A stretch of 64,000 bases of DNA from Paenibacillus lemnae (GTDB lineage Bacteria > Bacillota > Bacilli > Paenibacillales > Paenibacillaceae): positions 62,001 through 126,000 of the forward strand of contig NZ_JABBPN010000003.1 of NCBI RefSeq assembly GCF_012933385.1, read 5' to 3'. The notes beneath the pieces are model-generated. The model was not told the origin of the DNA and made no database searches. It worked only from the letters and a program-made list of their open reading frames with translations. Below, piece by piece: positions 1 through 9,033 of this stretch. How positions within the stretch are numbered: the stretch's first letter is position 1; each line of letters starts with the position of its first letter. A program made the position numbers and the translations under genes.

Positions 1-879
1 AGGGGAATCCGGGAATCGCGGAGTGACCGTATATTTCTCGGTTTGACGTATTTGATACTCACGGTTGTCTTGATTATTGCATTGTATCCGCTGGTGTATA
101 TCCTAAGCTCATCCATCAGCAGCCCTGCTGCTGTAGCGTCAGGGAGAGTATGGCTGTGGCCGGTGGAAATTTCATTCGATGGGTACAGGGCTGTGTTCCA
201 AAACGACCAGGTCCTTATGGGCTATGCCAATTCTTTATTCTACGCTGTATTCGGTACCTTGATCAGTGTCAGTCTCACCATCATGATTGCTTATCCGCTC
301 TCCAAGAAGACATTCTTCGGGCGGGGTCCTCTAATGATTTTCATCACGTTCACCATGCTCTTCTCAGGAGGGCTGATCCCCACTTATCTCGTTGTCAAAG
401 AACTCGGTATGATCGATACCCGCTGGGCGCTGCTGATTCCGAACGCCATTTGGGTATGGCAGGTAATCATTGCCCGTACCTTTTTTCAATCGTCGATCCC
501 CGACGAGCTGTCCGAAGCGGCAGAGATTGATGGCTGCAGTGACATGCGGTTTATCACCAGTGTCATCATCCCGCTCTCGAAGCCAATCATTGCGGTGCTG
601 TCCCTCATGTATGCCGTAGGTCAGTGGAATGCCTATTTCGATGCCTTGATCTATTTGAAAACGCAGTCGCTTTACCCTCTGCAGCTGATCTTACGCAGTG
701 TTCTGATTCTGGGTAACGGCTCCAGTGTAGATGCAGCCGATATGATCAAGCAGCAGCAGCTGGCAGAGCTGATGAAATACTCACTTATTGTGGTGGCCAG
801 TCTGCCGGTGCTGATCATCTATCCGTTCGTGCAGCGGTATTTTGTTCAAGGCATGCTGATCGGTTCAGTTAAAGGGTGA
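1..879 (+). CDS. Sugar ABC transporter permease, LplC/YtcP type (5' end outside window)
   Basis: Integral membrane subunit of a carbohydrate ABC importer (MalG-like half). The frame is open from base 1, with charged residues before the first membrane helix, so the true start lies left of the window. At least five hydrophobic segments are visible. The inner-membrane permease EAA-type loop reads ELSEAAEIDGCSDMRF, which normally docks the ATPase. The C-terminus VQGMLIGSVKG is typical of the LplC/YtcP subfamily. The gene ends 33 bases before the solute-binding lipoprotein at 912, so they form one operon. The partner LplB-type permease is probably just outside the window. As is usual for this subfamily, no ATPase is encoded nearby; a shared MsmX-like ATPase would be expected elsewhere (inference). 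Confidence 0.93.
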   Translation, partial: RGIRESRSDRIFLGLTYLILTVVLIIALYPLVYILSSSISSPAAVASGRVWLWPVEISFDGYRAVFQNDQVLMGYANSLFYAVFGTLISVSLTIMIAYPLSKKTFFGRGPLMIFITFTMLFSGGLIPTYLVVKELGMIDTRWALLIPNAIWVWQVIIARTFFQSSIPDELSEAAEIDGCSDMRFITSVIIPLSKPIIAVLSLMYAVGQWNAYFDALIYLKTQSLYPLQLILRSVLILGNGSSVDAADMIKQQQLAELMKYSLIVVASLPVLIIYPFVQRYFVQGMLIGSVKG

Positions 880-911
880 GAAAGCAAAACTATCTAAGGG
901 GGATGTGTGAA

Positions 912-2570
912 ATGAGAAGATCCATGAATCGATTTGTAATTTGTGTTCTTATCTTCACTCTGGTGCTGGCTGGATGTACTTCGGGTAACAAAGGTAAAGA
1001 TAACGCGGGTAGTCCGGGCAGTGAAGCCGGCGGAGACGGCAAAGTGTCCATCAGTGTGTTCTCCCATCAGGACTCGGATGTGGATCTGAAGACCAACAAG
1101 TTCACGAAGTTGATTGAGGAACAATTCAATATTCAGTTCAAATGGACCACGGTGCCATTTGACGGCGCAGCGGAGAAGAGACAAATCTCCATGGCTTCCG
1201 GGGATTATCCGGAATTGTTCCTGCTCATTCCCTGGGTCGACCGTTTCTCCCAAACCGACCTCCTCCGGTTCGGCAAGCAGGGTGTCATTCTCCCACTCAA
1301 TGATCTGATTGACCAGCATGCTCCGAACATCAAGGCGGCACTGGATGGAAATGAATACTACAAGGCTATGAACACGGCGCCAGATGGGAAAATCTACGGA
1401 TTAACCGGCTTGAACGAGTGCTATCACTGTTCCTACCCGAACAAAATGTGGATCAATACCACATGGCTCGATAAACTGGGACTTTCCGAACCAAAGACGA
1501 CCGAAGATTTTAAAAATGTGCTGAAAGCATTCAAAACTCAGGATCCTAACGGCAATGGCAAAGCGGATGAAGTGCCGCTCAGCGGGTCGGTTGAGGAATT
1601 CGGCGTTCACATCATTCCATTTCTGATGAACGGTTTTATCTATGATGATGACCGCACGTACCTGTATATGAATGACGGCAAGGTTGATATTGCGGCCAAC
1701 AAGGCGGAATGGAAAGAAGGTCTGACCTATGTTAAATCCTTGTATGATGAGGGGCTGATCGATCCGGGCGCATTTACCCAGAATGCGGAAGCTTTCAAGA
1801 AAATCGGCGACAATGCTGATGCCCCGCTGCTTGGCGCCGGAGCTGGAATGCATCCTGCTATTTTCATTAACACGGGAGAAGACGGCCAGTACAATAAAGA
1901 CTACAATCCGATAGCTCCTCTGGAGGGTCCTAACAGCAGCTATGCGACCTTTAATTATCCGGTAGAGGCGGGAGCGACCTTCGTGCTGACGAACAAGGCC
2001 AGTGAGGAAGCCCAGGTTGCAGCCGTCAAGATGATGGATTATATCTATACCCAAGAAGGAGCACTGAAGGGAATCTTCGGTGAGGAAGACTCCGCTTGGC
2101 GTAAACCGAAAGAGGGCGAAGTGGCGCTGAACGATGAGGCAAAACCGCTGTACTCCCAGATTATTCTGCCTCGCGGAAGTGATCCTCTGAATGACAGCTG
2201 GGGAGCGCTGGCTCAATACAACCAGAATAAAGAACTGCGGGATGCACAGGTCCAAGGCACTGACATTTACGCAGCGGACGGTTTTGAGCGCCGCCTGTAT
2301 AATGCCACGCTGCTCTATGACGGCAAACAGCCAGAGAGTGTATTCCCTCATTGGGCGCTGTGGGTAGATCCGGAGATTGTGGACGAAGCCAGCATGATGC
2401 GGACGAATATCAAGGATTACATCGACCAGAATGCGCTGCAGTTCGTAACCGGAGCCAAGAGCCTGGATAAAGACTGGGATGCATACATCAAAGGTCTGGA
2501 ATCGCTGAATCTGGCGCGTTACCTGGAAATTATGCAGAGCTCCTATGACAACTCTACGATCAATAAATAA
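912..2570 (+). CDS. Extracellular sugar-binding lipoprotein of ABC transporter
   Basis: Surface-attached substrate receptor for the permease encoded just upstream; 552 residues. The start at 912 is preceded by AAGGGGG with about 9 bases of spacing and gives a compact signal peptide ending in the lipobox LVLAGC. An earlier in-frame GTG at 876 would overlap the permease and has no good ribosome site. A Ser/Gly-rich linker follows the lipid-anchored Cys, then a long bacterial solute-binding fold typical of LplA/YtcQ-type receptors for large oligosaccharides. The ligand cannot be deduced, but the neighbours are uronic-polysaccharide enzymes. Confidence 0.92.
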   Translation: MRRSMNRFVICVLIFTLVLAGCTSGNKGKDNAGSPGSEAGGDGKVSISVFSHQDSDVDLKTNKFTKLIEEQFNIQFKWTTVPFDGAAEKRQISMASGDYPELFLLIPWVDRFSQTDLLRFGKQGVILPLNDLIDQHAPNIKAALDGNEYYKAMNTAPDGKIYGLTGLNECYHCSYPNKMWINTTWLDKLGLSEPKTTEDFKNVLKAFKTQDPNGNGKADEVPLSGSVEEFGVHIIPFLMNGFIYDDDRTYLYMNDGKVDIAANKAEWKEGLTYVKSLYDEGLIDPGAFTQNAEAFKKIGDNADAPLLGAGAGMHPAIFINTGEDGQYNKDYNPIAPLEGPNSSYATFNYPVEAGATFVLTNKASEEAQVAAVKMMDYIYTQEGALKGIFGEEDSAWRKPKEGEVALNDEAKPLYSQIILPRGSDPLNDSWGALAQYNQNKELRDAQVQGTDIYAADGFERRLYNATLLYDGKQPESVFPHWALWVDPEIVDEASMMRTNIKDYIDQNALQFVTGAKSLDKDWDAYIKGLESLNLARYLEIMQSSYDNSTINK

Positions 2571-2609
2571 TAGCAGCGGGAAATGACAGAGCATGAAAGG
2601 ACCTAAGCT

Positions 2610-4850
2610 ATGGACATCACCAAGTATAATGTACGCTGGGACTCCCAGAGCAGAAATTCCGGTGAGAGCATGCCGTGCGGTGGTTTTGATACCGGAGCGA
2701 ATGTGTGGGTGGAGAACAATGAAGTGCTCCTCTATATCGACCGGAGCGGCAGTTTTGACGAGAACAATCAGATGCTGAAAATGGGGCGGTTTCGGATCCG
2801 TTTTGACGACAACCCCTTTGAAGAGCTGTTTGTGCAGGAGCTGATGCTGCAAGAGGGCCGAATCCGAATTGAAGGCAAAAGGTTCGAGCTGAACATCTGG
2901 TTCGATACATCAAGACCCGTGTGTCATGTGGAGATGGAGTCGGAATCCCGGCTTGGGATAACCGTACAGTACGAGAACTGGCGGTTTAAGGAAAGGGCGC
3001 TGCCTCCTAATGAACGTATGGCTGCGGCAAGTTATGTCGCTTACCCTGGTGAAGTCATTACCTACCCCGATCAGGTTGCATTTGAAGAGCAGAGCTTGAC
3101 CTTTTATCACCAAAACCGAAACGACAAACTGCTCTTCGATTTTCTGGTAAACCTGCAGCATTTGAACGGGATTAAGGATCAGCTGATGAACCCGCAGCAG
3201 AACCTCATCTTTGGCGGGAGACTGTTCGGGGATACACTGAAATACAAAGAGCGTACCTTGGGTTCTTATGCCGGAGTGGATTATGAGGGCTATGCCTATA
3301 CCTCTGTGCCGGACGAGAAGCATCACTTTATGATCGCGTTCCACACAGAGCAGACCCCTTCAGTTGAAGAGTGGAAGAGCCGGTTGGAAGATCTGAGCCG
3401 GGAAGCGGAGCAGGACATTTCGGCTTCCGAACGCTCAAGGGCATGGTGGGATGCTTTCTGGAACCGAAGTTTTATCGATATTGAGCCCTATGCAGATGAA
3501 CAGAACACGGGATTTCAGCTCGCGAGAAACTATGCGCTGTTCCGGTATATGCTGGGATGTAATGCATATGGAGCGTACCCTACCAAATTCAACGGCGGCT
3601 TGTTTATTGCTGATCCTGCGTACAGCGTAGGTCCGGAGCACGAAGGGAAAACTCCGGATTTCCGCGCATGGGGAGGCGGCAGCTTCACAGCACAGAATCA
3701 GCGCCTTGTGTACTGGCCGATGCTGAAGAGCGGTGACTTTGACATGATGGCTCCGCAGTTTGAATTTTACCGCAGGCTGCTCCATAATGCCGAACTTAGG
3801 ACCTTGGAGTATTGGGGCCACCGGGGCTGCTCCTTTACCGAACAGGTAGAGAATATGGGCCTGCCGATCGGCTGGAACTGGGGGTTTCAGGAGACGGAGG
3901 ATCTGCAGCATCTGAGGCCGAAGAACTTCGACCGTACCGAAATGCGAAGTGCATGGATCCGGTATGAGTACATCACACAAGTAGAATTCGCGTTCATGAT
4001 TATCCAGTATTATCGGTACACGGGAAATGACATTGGCAAGTACATCCCGTTTATTGAGAGCTGCGTCACCTTTTTCTTCGAGCATTATGAGCAGATCCAC
4101 CGCCTGAATGCGGAGAGTCCTTATGATGCAGACGGCAAGCTGGTCATTTTTCCGTCGACGGCACTCGAGACCTATAAGGATGCACTGAATCCAACCGATG
4201 TGATCTCCGGCCTGAAGGCGATTTTGACGGAATTATCCCGATTGGATGAATATGTGGACAGCAAGCACTATCAAGAGCTGTACAGCCGGGTTCCCGATTA
4301 TAAGACTGAAATTCACGACGGGAAGGAGCGCATTGCACCAGCCTATGCCTGGACACATATTATCAATTGCGAGCTTCCGCAGCTGTACCCGGTTTTCCCT
4401 TATGCATTAGAGGGGATCGGCAGAGGAAGCCTGGACCGTGCTATTCACACCTGGCGAACAGCTCCGGAAGAGCAGAAACACCATATCAGCTGGCATCAGG
4501 ACGGCATATTCACCGCCCGGCTGGGTCTGGTGGAAGAAGCGGTGGAGATTAACAGCAGGAAACTGAGTGACAGCGGCCGAAGATTTCCGGCTTTCTGGGG
4601 GCCTGGACATGATTGGGTTCCTGACCACAATTGGGGCGGAAGCGGTATGATCGGCCTGCAGGATATGCTGGTTCAGCAGAAGGATCACGTTATATACGTG
4701 TTTCCCGCATGGCCAAAAACGTGGAATGTTTCGTTCAAACTTCATTTGAGCGGAAAGACCATCATTGAGGCTTCCCTTGTGGATGGCAAGGCGGATTGGA
4801 AGGTGCATTCGGAACAATACGCTGACCCGGTTGTAATCTGCTGCTTGTAA
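2610..4850 (+). CDS. DUF5703-type putative glycoside hydrolase, (alpha/alpha)6 fold
   Basis: 746 residues with no signal peptide, so cytoplasmic. The N-terminus (roughly residues 1-275) has the pattern I associate with DUF5703: an ITKYNVRWDSQS start, then a GANVWVENN stretch in a beta-sandwich. A helical toroid-like region rich in Trp and aromatic residues follows (about 280-680, e.g. LPIGWNWGFQETED), then a short beta-sandwich tail. Such proteins resemble GH95/GH65-like clan enzymes. The reaction is unproven, but acting on an imported oligosaccharide is the reasonable inference. It lies 39 bases after the binding protein and is followed by a terminator, so it closes the first operon. Confidence 0.75.
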   Translation: MDITKYNVRWDSQSRNSGESMPCGGFDTGANVWVENNEVLLYIDRSGSFDENNQMLKMGRFRIRFDDNPFEELFVQELMLQEGRIRIEGKRFELNIWFDTSRPVCHVEMESESRLGITVQYENWRFKERALPPNERMAAASYVAYPGEVITYPDQVAFEEQSLTFYHQNRNDKLLFDFLVNLQHLNGIKDQLMNPQQNLIFGGRLFGDTLKYKERTLGSYAGVDYEGYAYTSVPDEKHHFMIAFHTEQTPSVEEWKSRLEDLSREAEQDISASERSRAWWDAFWNRSFIDIEPYADEQNTGFQLARNYALFRYMLGCNAYGAYPTKFNGGLFIADPAYSVGPEHEGKTPDFRAWGGGSFTAQNQRLVYWPMLKSGDFDMMAPQFEFYRRLLHNAELRTLEYWGHRGCSFTEQVENMGLPIGWNWGFQETEDLQHLRPKNFDRTEMRSAWIRYEYITQVEFAFMIIQYYRYTGNDIGKYIPFIESCVTFFFEHYEQIHRLNAESPYDADGKLVIFPSTALETYKDALNPTDVISGLKAILTELSRLDEYVDSKHYQELYSRVPDYKTEIHDGKERIAPAYAWTHIINCELPQLYPVFPYALEGIGRGSLDRAIHTWRTAPEEQKHHISWHQDGIFTARLGLVEEAVEINSRKLSDSGRRFPAFWGPGHDWVPDHNWGGSGMIGLQDMLVQQKDHVIYVFPAWPKTWNVSFKLHLSGKTIIEASLVDGKADWKVHSEQYADPVVICCL

Positions 4851-4899
4851 AATGGCTCGTGAGTGTTAACGATAGAATCATCATCGCACCATGATCAGA

Positions 4900-4937
4900 C
4901 CCTTGTTCCTTTAGCCGTGGCTAAGGAGCAAGGGTTT
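4900..4937 (+). terminator. Rho-independent terminator
   Basis: A near-perfect stem (CCTTG...TTAGCC pairing with GGCTAA...CAAGG, small bulges) is followed by a T-rich run. It ends the permease/lipoprotein/DUF5703 operon. Confidence 0.8.
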
Positions 4938-5082
4938 TTACGTGATACGTTATCAGCGAAAGGAAAAGGGTCCTGAGGAAGGATTATGTAAAGACATGTG
5001 GAATTAGGTTTGGATTGATAGAGAAATGGTCTGGGAGTCGCCAGGCTGTGAAGCAACAAGATATCACCACGGAGGTCAATCC

Positions 5083-6849
5083 ATGAATCTAAAGAACCGC
5101 TGGAAGAATATGAGAATTCGCTGGAAGTTTGTGTGGCTGTGTTCCCTGGTCCTGCTCGTTCAGTTTATTGTTTCCAATATGTATCTGTACACTCATTCTG
5201 CCGATCTGGTCCGCAAGCAGGGGGCCGAGCTGGTGGGCAAATACGTGTCGCAGAGCAGCGGCAGCGTGCAGAACGAGCTGGCCAACGTGGTTTCTTCAGC
5301 CAATACGCTGGTATTTAACGAGACATTTCAGCAGTATTTACGCAAATACGCGGTCGGCTATTTCGAACATGAGAATGCCAATATTGATTTTCAGTTTGAC
5401 TGTGTTCAAATCTTCCGCAGCCTGCTGTCCCAGACCGGAAATATTGAACAAGTCCATGTGTATCTGGAAAAGAATATATTTACGGTTTCCCCGGAAACGT
5501 ATTTCAATCAACCCAAGGTCGACCTGGAGACATTCAACCGGATCACAGCCTCCCCCCGGGCCAATTATGGCTGGCATATGGAGCAGCAGGACAATGGATC
5601 AGGAAACATCTTCTACAGAATTCCGCTCAGTGTGTCTGGTAAAACTTCAGGACTAAGAGGCTGGCTGGACGTGGTCATCAGGCCCGAAGCGGTATTTCGC
5701 TCCGTGCAGGATATGGCGAGCGAACAGGTGGAACTCTTTGTCGTGAACGAGCAAGGCGGAGCTATTTATTCCAACCGGGAGATGGCGGAGAAATCGGTCA
5801 TCTCAAGCGGGATTCTTCATACTCTGCCTGAGCCGGATGTGGCGGAGATCCAGAAAGTACAGGGAGAACCGCTGATGGTCAAGATGAACTGGATTCCGAA
5901 CGCACCCTGGCTGGTGCTCGCTAGCATTCCGAAAGAAAACTTCCAGCTCGACTTTGGCGGTTATATACGGACAAGCCTTTTTATTCTCTTTATTCCCCTC
6001 ATCGTGCTGGCTGCGGTGATTCTGTTCATGACAGACTATATTCTCCGTCCGTTGAAGCAGCTGGTCGCGGTCATGAGCAGTGTCAATCAGAGCAATGTCA
6101 CGCCGCAGATCGTAACCGACAGTCAGGATGAATTCGGCCTGCTGGCGAACCGGTTTAACAAAATGATGGGCCGGATTGACGATCAGATTGAGATTATCAA
6201 AGAGACGGAGCAGGATAAACGCGAGGCGGAAATGGGGGCGTTCCAGTCGCAAATGCGCCAGCATTTCCTCTATAATACCCTGGCCCTGATATCCTGGACC
6301 GCACGCAGAGAGAAAGCCCGTGATACAGAACGGATTTCAGGCCTGTTTGCCCGCTATTACCGTCTGGCTTTGGGAAAAGGCGAGACCTACATCGCCTTGG
6401 AGAGGGAACTGGAGCTGCTTCGTCATTATTTGGAGATTCAGCGCTGCCGCTTTGTTGATCAGCTGGATTATGAAATTGTGGTGGATGCGGAGACGGACGG
6501 GTATCAGATCATCCGCAATCTGCTGCAGCCTCTGGTTGAGAATGCTGTAGAGCATGGCGTGCTGTCCAATGAACGGGGAAAGGTGAAGGTGACCGTCCGC
6601 GAGGACCCGGATTACCTTATTATTCGTATCGCTGACGACGGAATGGGAGCTGATCCCGAGACGGTTCGGCGCATTAACGAGGGACAGGCATTTGACGGAG
6701 AAGACGGCTTCTCGCTGAGATCCATAAAGAAAACACTGCATTCTTACTACGGGCTTGATGCCGATTTCGATTTTTTCAGTGAGACAGGAGCGGGGACCAT
6801 GGTAACGGTCAAGTTCCTTAAATCCAGAATCAGCAGGAGTGTTGGATGA
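5083..6849 (+). CDS. YesM-type sensor histidine kinase
   Basis: Membrane sensor kinase, 588 residues. I chose ATG 5083 because GGAGG lies 7 bases upstream; an in-frame start at 5026 has no such site. Order: N-terminal membrane helix (about 15-37), a roughly 260-residue extracellular sensor domain, a second membrane helix (about 295-320), HAMP, a His_kinase domain with FLYN signature and phospho-acceptor His394 in MRQHFLYNTL, then an ATPase domain with N box LVENAVEHG. YesM kinases usually signal to AraC-type receivers. The nearest unpaired one is at 10779, beyond the intervening ABC transporter, so these two probably form a split pair. A terminator follows. Confidence 0.93.
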   Translation: MNLKNRWKNMRIRWKFVWLCSLVLLVQFIVSNMYLYTHSADLVRKQGAELVGKYVSQSSGSVQNELANVVSSANTLVFNETFQQYLRKYAVGYFEHENANIDFQFDCVQIFRSLLSQTGNIEQVHVYLEKNIFTVSPETYFNQPKVDLETFNRITASPRANYGWHMEQQDNGSGNIFYRIPLSVSGKTSGLRGWLDVVIRPEAVFRSVQDMASEQVELFVVNEQGGAIYSNREMAEKSVISSGILHTLPEPDVAEIQKVQGEPLMVKMNWIPNAPWLVLASIPKENFQLDFGGYIRTSLFILFIPLIVLAAVILFMTDYILRPLKQLVAVMSSVNQSNVTPQIVTDSQDEFGLLANRFNKMMGRIDDQIEIIKETEQDKREAEMGAFQSQMRQHFLYNTLALISWTARREKARDTERISGLFARYYRLALGKGETYIALERELELLRHYLEIQRCRFVDQLDYEIVVDAETDGYQIIRNLLQPLVENAVEHGVLSNERGKVKVTVREDPDYLIIRIADDGMGADPETVRRINEGQAFDGEDGFSLRSIKKTLHSYYGLDADFDFFSETGAGTMVTVKFLKSRISRSVG

Positions 6850-6881
6850 CGACAAGGCCTGATCAACCTATATCGACAGAT

Positions 6882-6916
6882 AAAGCTCTTCCTTTCCACG
6901 ACGGAGGGGCTTTCTT
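6882..6916 (+). terminator. Rho-independent terminator
   Basis: An 11-bp stem (6882-6892 with 6903-6913, including two G-T pairs) with a 10-base loop is followed by TTTCTTT. It separates the kinase from the next transporter operon. Confidence 0.75.
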
Positions 6917-7025
6917 TGCATTTGGCGTAAACCACTTCTGCCCACCAACCCCAATGAAGAAGCCATTGAAATAGAAATCTGTGTTGCTTACCTAACAAAG
7001 TGTTGATTTTTGAAAATAATAAAAA

Positions 7026-7071
7026 TGAAAGCGGATGCTAGAATAAAACCAGATAAAAGAAAGCGATTACA
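7026..7071 (+). promoter_or_regulatory. Two cre-like (CcpA operator-like) sites
   Basis: TGAAAGCGGATGCT (7026-7039) fits the TGNAANCGNWNNCW catabolite-response consensus. AGAAAGCGATTACA (7058-7071) differs at the first base only. Both sit 70-115 bases upstream of the sugar transporter operon, where carbon catabolite repression would be expected. No convincing -35/-10 pair could be fixed here. The assignment rests on motif match alone. Confidence 0.4.
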
Positions 7072-7140
7072 TAAAGAGGGGTGATTATTTCATAACGTAA
7101 AGCGGACCTTGGTTCCAGACAGAAAGGAGTGGGGCATCTT

Positions 7141-8043
7141 TTGATCCAGACTAAATATAAATTGTTTCTGCTAGTAGTTCCGTTCATGGTATTCACCTTT
7201 ATCTTCGCTTATTTGCCGCTCTGGGGCTGGCTCTATGCCTTTGTCGATTACCGGGCGGGAAGATCCATTTTTGAAATGGATTATGTTGGTTTTAAATGGT
7301 TCAGCATGCTCGTTTATTCAGAGCAGCAGATCTATGAGATACTCAGGGTACTCAAGAACACCCTCGGGATCAGCTTCCTCAGTTTGTTATTCTCATTTCT
7401 GCCGATGGCATTTGCCATTCTGCTGTATGAGATTCGGAGCATTCGGATGCGTAAAATTGTCCAAACGCTGACGACCATTCCGCATTTTATCAGCTGGGTG
7501 CTGGTTTACTCCGTCGTCTTCTCCCTGCTTGCAGTGGACAGCGGCGTGGTCAACAACCTGCTGATCGATCTCGGCTTGATTCAGAAACCTATCAATTTCC
7601 TGGCGAGCTCGGATCATATCTGGCTCAAGATGGTCGGTCTGGAAATATGGAAGGGACTCGGATGGGGCGCAATTTTGTACCTGGCGGCGATTAACGGGAT
7701 TTCGCAAGATCTGTATGAAGCTGCCAGAATTGACGGAGCGGGCCGATTCAGGTGTGTGTGGCACATTACCATACCAGGTCTGCTGCCAACCTTCTTCGTA
7801 CTGCTGCTGCTGGCCGTTGCCAATATGATCAACACAGGCATGGATCAGTTCTTTGTATTCTCGAATGCGATGAACAAAAGCTCCATCGAGGTGCTGGATC
7901 TGTATACGTACAACATCGGATTGTTGAAAGGCAACTTCTCACTGGCTACCGTCATTAGTATTTTGAAAACCATTGTCAGCCTGACCCTCCTGTTCAGCGT
8001 AAACCGTCTGTCCAAGACGTTGAGAGGGGAGTCGATATTCTAA
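7141..8043 (+). CDS. Sugar ABC transporter permease, LplB type
   Basis: First membrane subunit of the second importer, about 300 residues with six hydrophobic segments. AAGGAG at 7124-7129 favours TTG 7141 as the start; an in-frame GTG at 7129 would overlap that site. The ATPase-docking loop reads LYEAARIDGAGRFRC. The gene overlaps the next permease by one base (TAATG), so the two are translationally coupled. It lies inside the kinase/regulator pair 5083/10779 and is therefore likely their target operon. Confidence 0.93.
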   Translation: MIQTKYKLFLLVVPFMVFTFIFAYLPLWGWLYAFVDYRAGRSIFEMDYVGFKWFSMLVYSEQQIYEILRVLKNTLGISFLSLLFSFLPMAFAILLYEIRSIRMRKIVQTLTTIPHFISWVLVYSVVFSLLAVDSGVVNNLLIDLGLIQKPINFLASSDHIWLKMVGLEIWKGLGWGAILYLAAINGISQDLYEAARIDGAGRFRCVWHITIPGLLPTFFVLLLLAVANMINTGMDQFFVFSNAMNKSSIEVLDLYTYNIGLLKGNFSLATVISILKTIVSLTLLFSVNRLSKTLRGESIF

Positions 8044-8999
8044 TGTCTGACACGAAAATGAATATTAAGCTTAACAAGGGCAGCAAGCTTCAGGGTGACA
8101 AAAAAGAAAACCTCAGCCCCAGCGAAAAAGTATTTAATGTGTTTAACTATTTATTCTTTATATCATTTATGCTGCTGTGTGTGTATCCGTTTTATTATAT
8201 CTTCATCAATACCATCAGTGACAATGTGCTGAGCGCGCGGGGGATGATCCGGTTTATCCCGCAGGGGATCCATTTCGGAAACTATATTCAGGTCCTTCAA
8301 ATTCCGAATATTTATCATGCGCTTATGATCAGTGTGCTTAGAACCGTCATCGGCACGCTGCTTACCGTATTGGTATCAGGCTTCCTAGGATTTATGATGA
8401 CCCAGCGAAAAATGTGGATGCGCACCTTTGTGTACCGCTACTTTATTACCACAATGTATGTCGGAGGCGGGATTATCCCGGTATATCTCCTGTTTAATCA
8501 ACTCGGACTGCTGGACAATTTCCTGGTTTATATTATTCCAGGTATGGTATCGGCTTTTAATATGATTCTTGTTAAAACGTATGTCGAGAACAGCATTCCG
8601 CATGAGCTGCAGGAATCTGCCGAGATGGATGGGGCAGGAATCGGGACGGTATTTTTCAAGATCGCCTTTCCGCTGATGATGCCGATTCTGGCCACGTTAG
8701 CCATATTCTCTGCTGTGGGACAATGGAACAGCTTTATGGACACGGTCATCTATGTGACGAAGGAAGACCTTCACACCCTGCAGTATGTGCTGTACCGTTA
8801 TCTCAGCCAGGCAACCGCGCTCGCCAATATCGTAAATTCCGGCACGGTATCCGGAGAAGAAGTGAGTGCAAACATGCAGACGGCACAGTCGATCAAGCTT
8901 ACTGTGACGATGATCGTAGTTATTCCTATCTTTCTCGTATACCCGTTCTTCCAGCGTTTCTTCGTTAAAGGCATTATGATCGGTGCTGTTAAAGGATAA
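8043..8999 (+). CDS. Sugar ABC transporter permease, LplC/YtcP type
   Basis: Second membrane subunit of the importer, 318 residues. Its first ~40 residues are a polar, lysine-rich cytoplasmic extension before the first helix. The EAA loop reads ELQESAEMDGAGIGTV, and the C-terminus VKGIMIGAVKG matches that of the permease at 1-879. The start overlaps the stop of the preceding permease. The solute-binding lipoprotein starts 34 bases downstream. Confidence 0.93.
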   Translation: MSDTKMNIKLNKGSKLQGDKKENLSPSEKVFNVFNYLFFISFMLLCVYPFYYIFINTISDNVLSARGMIRFIPQGIHFGNYIQVLQIPNIYHALMISVLRTVIGTLLTVLVSGFLGFMMTQRKMWMRTFVYRYFITTMYVGGGIIPVYLLFNQLGLLDNFLVYIIPGMVSAFNMILVKTYVENSIPHELQESAEMDGAGIGTVFFKIAFPLMMPILATLAIFSAVGQWNSFMDTVIYVTKEDLHTLQYVLYRYLSQATALANIVNSGTVSGEEVSANMQTAQSIKLTVTMIVVIPIFLVYPFFQRFFVKGIMIGAVKG

Positions 9000-9033
9000 T
9001 ATCTATCATTCTAAATATATCTGGGAGGTCATT

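Noticed and set aside
1401-2852. Long open frame on the minus strand opposite the binding-protein gene
   Set aside because: Antisense shadow of a well-supported gene; no ribosome site and no recognisable domain.
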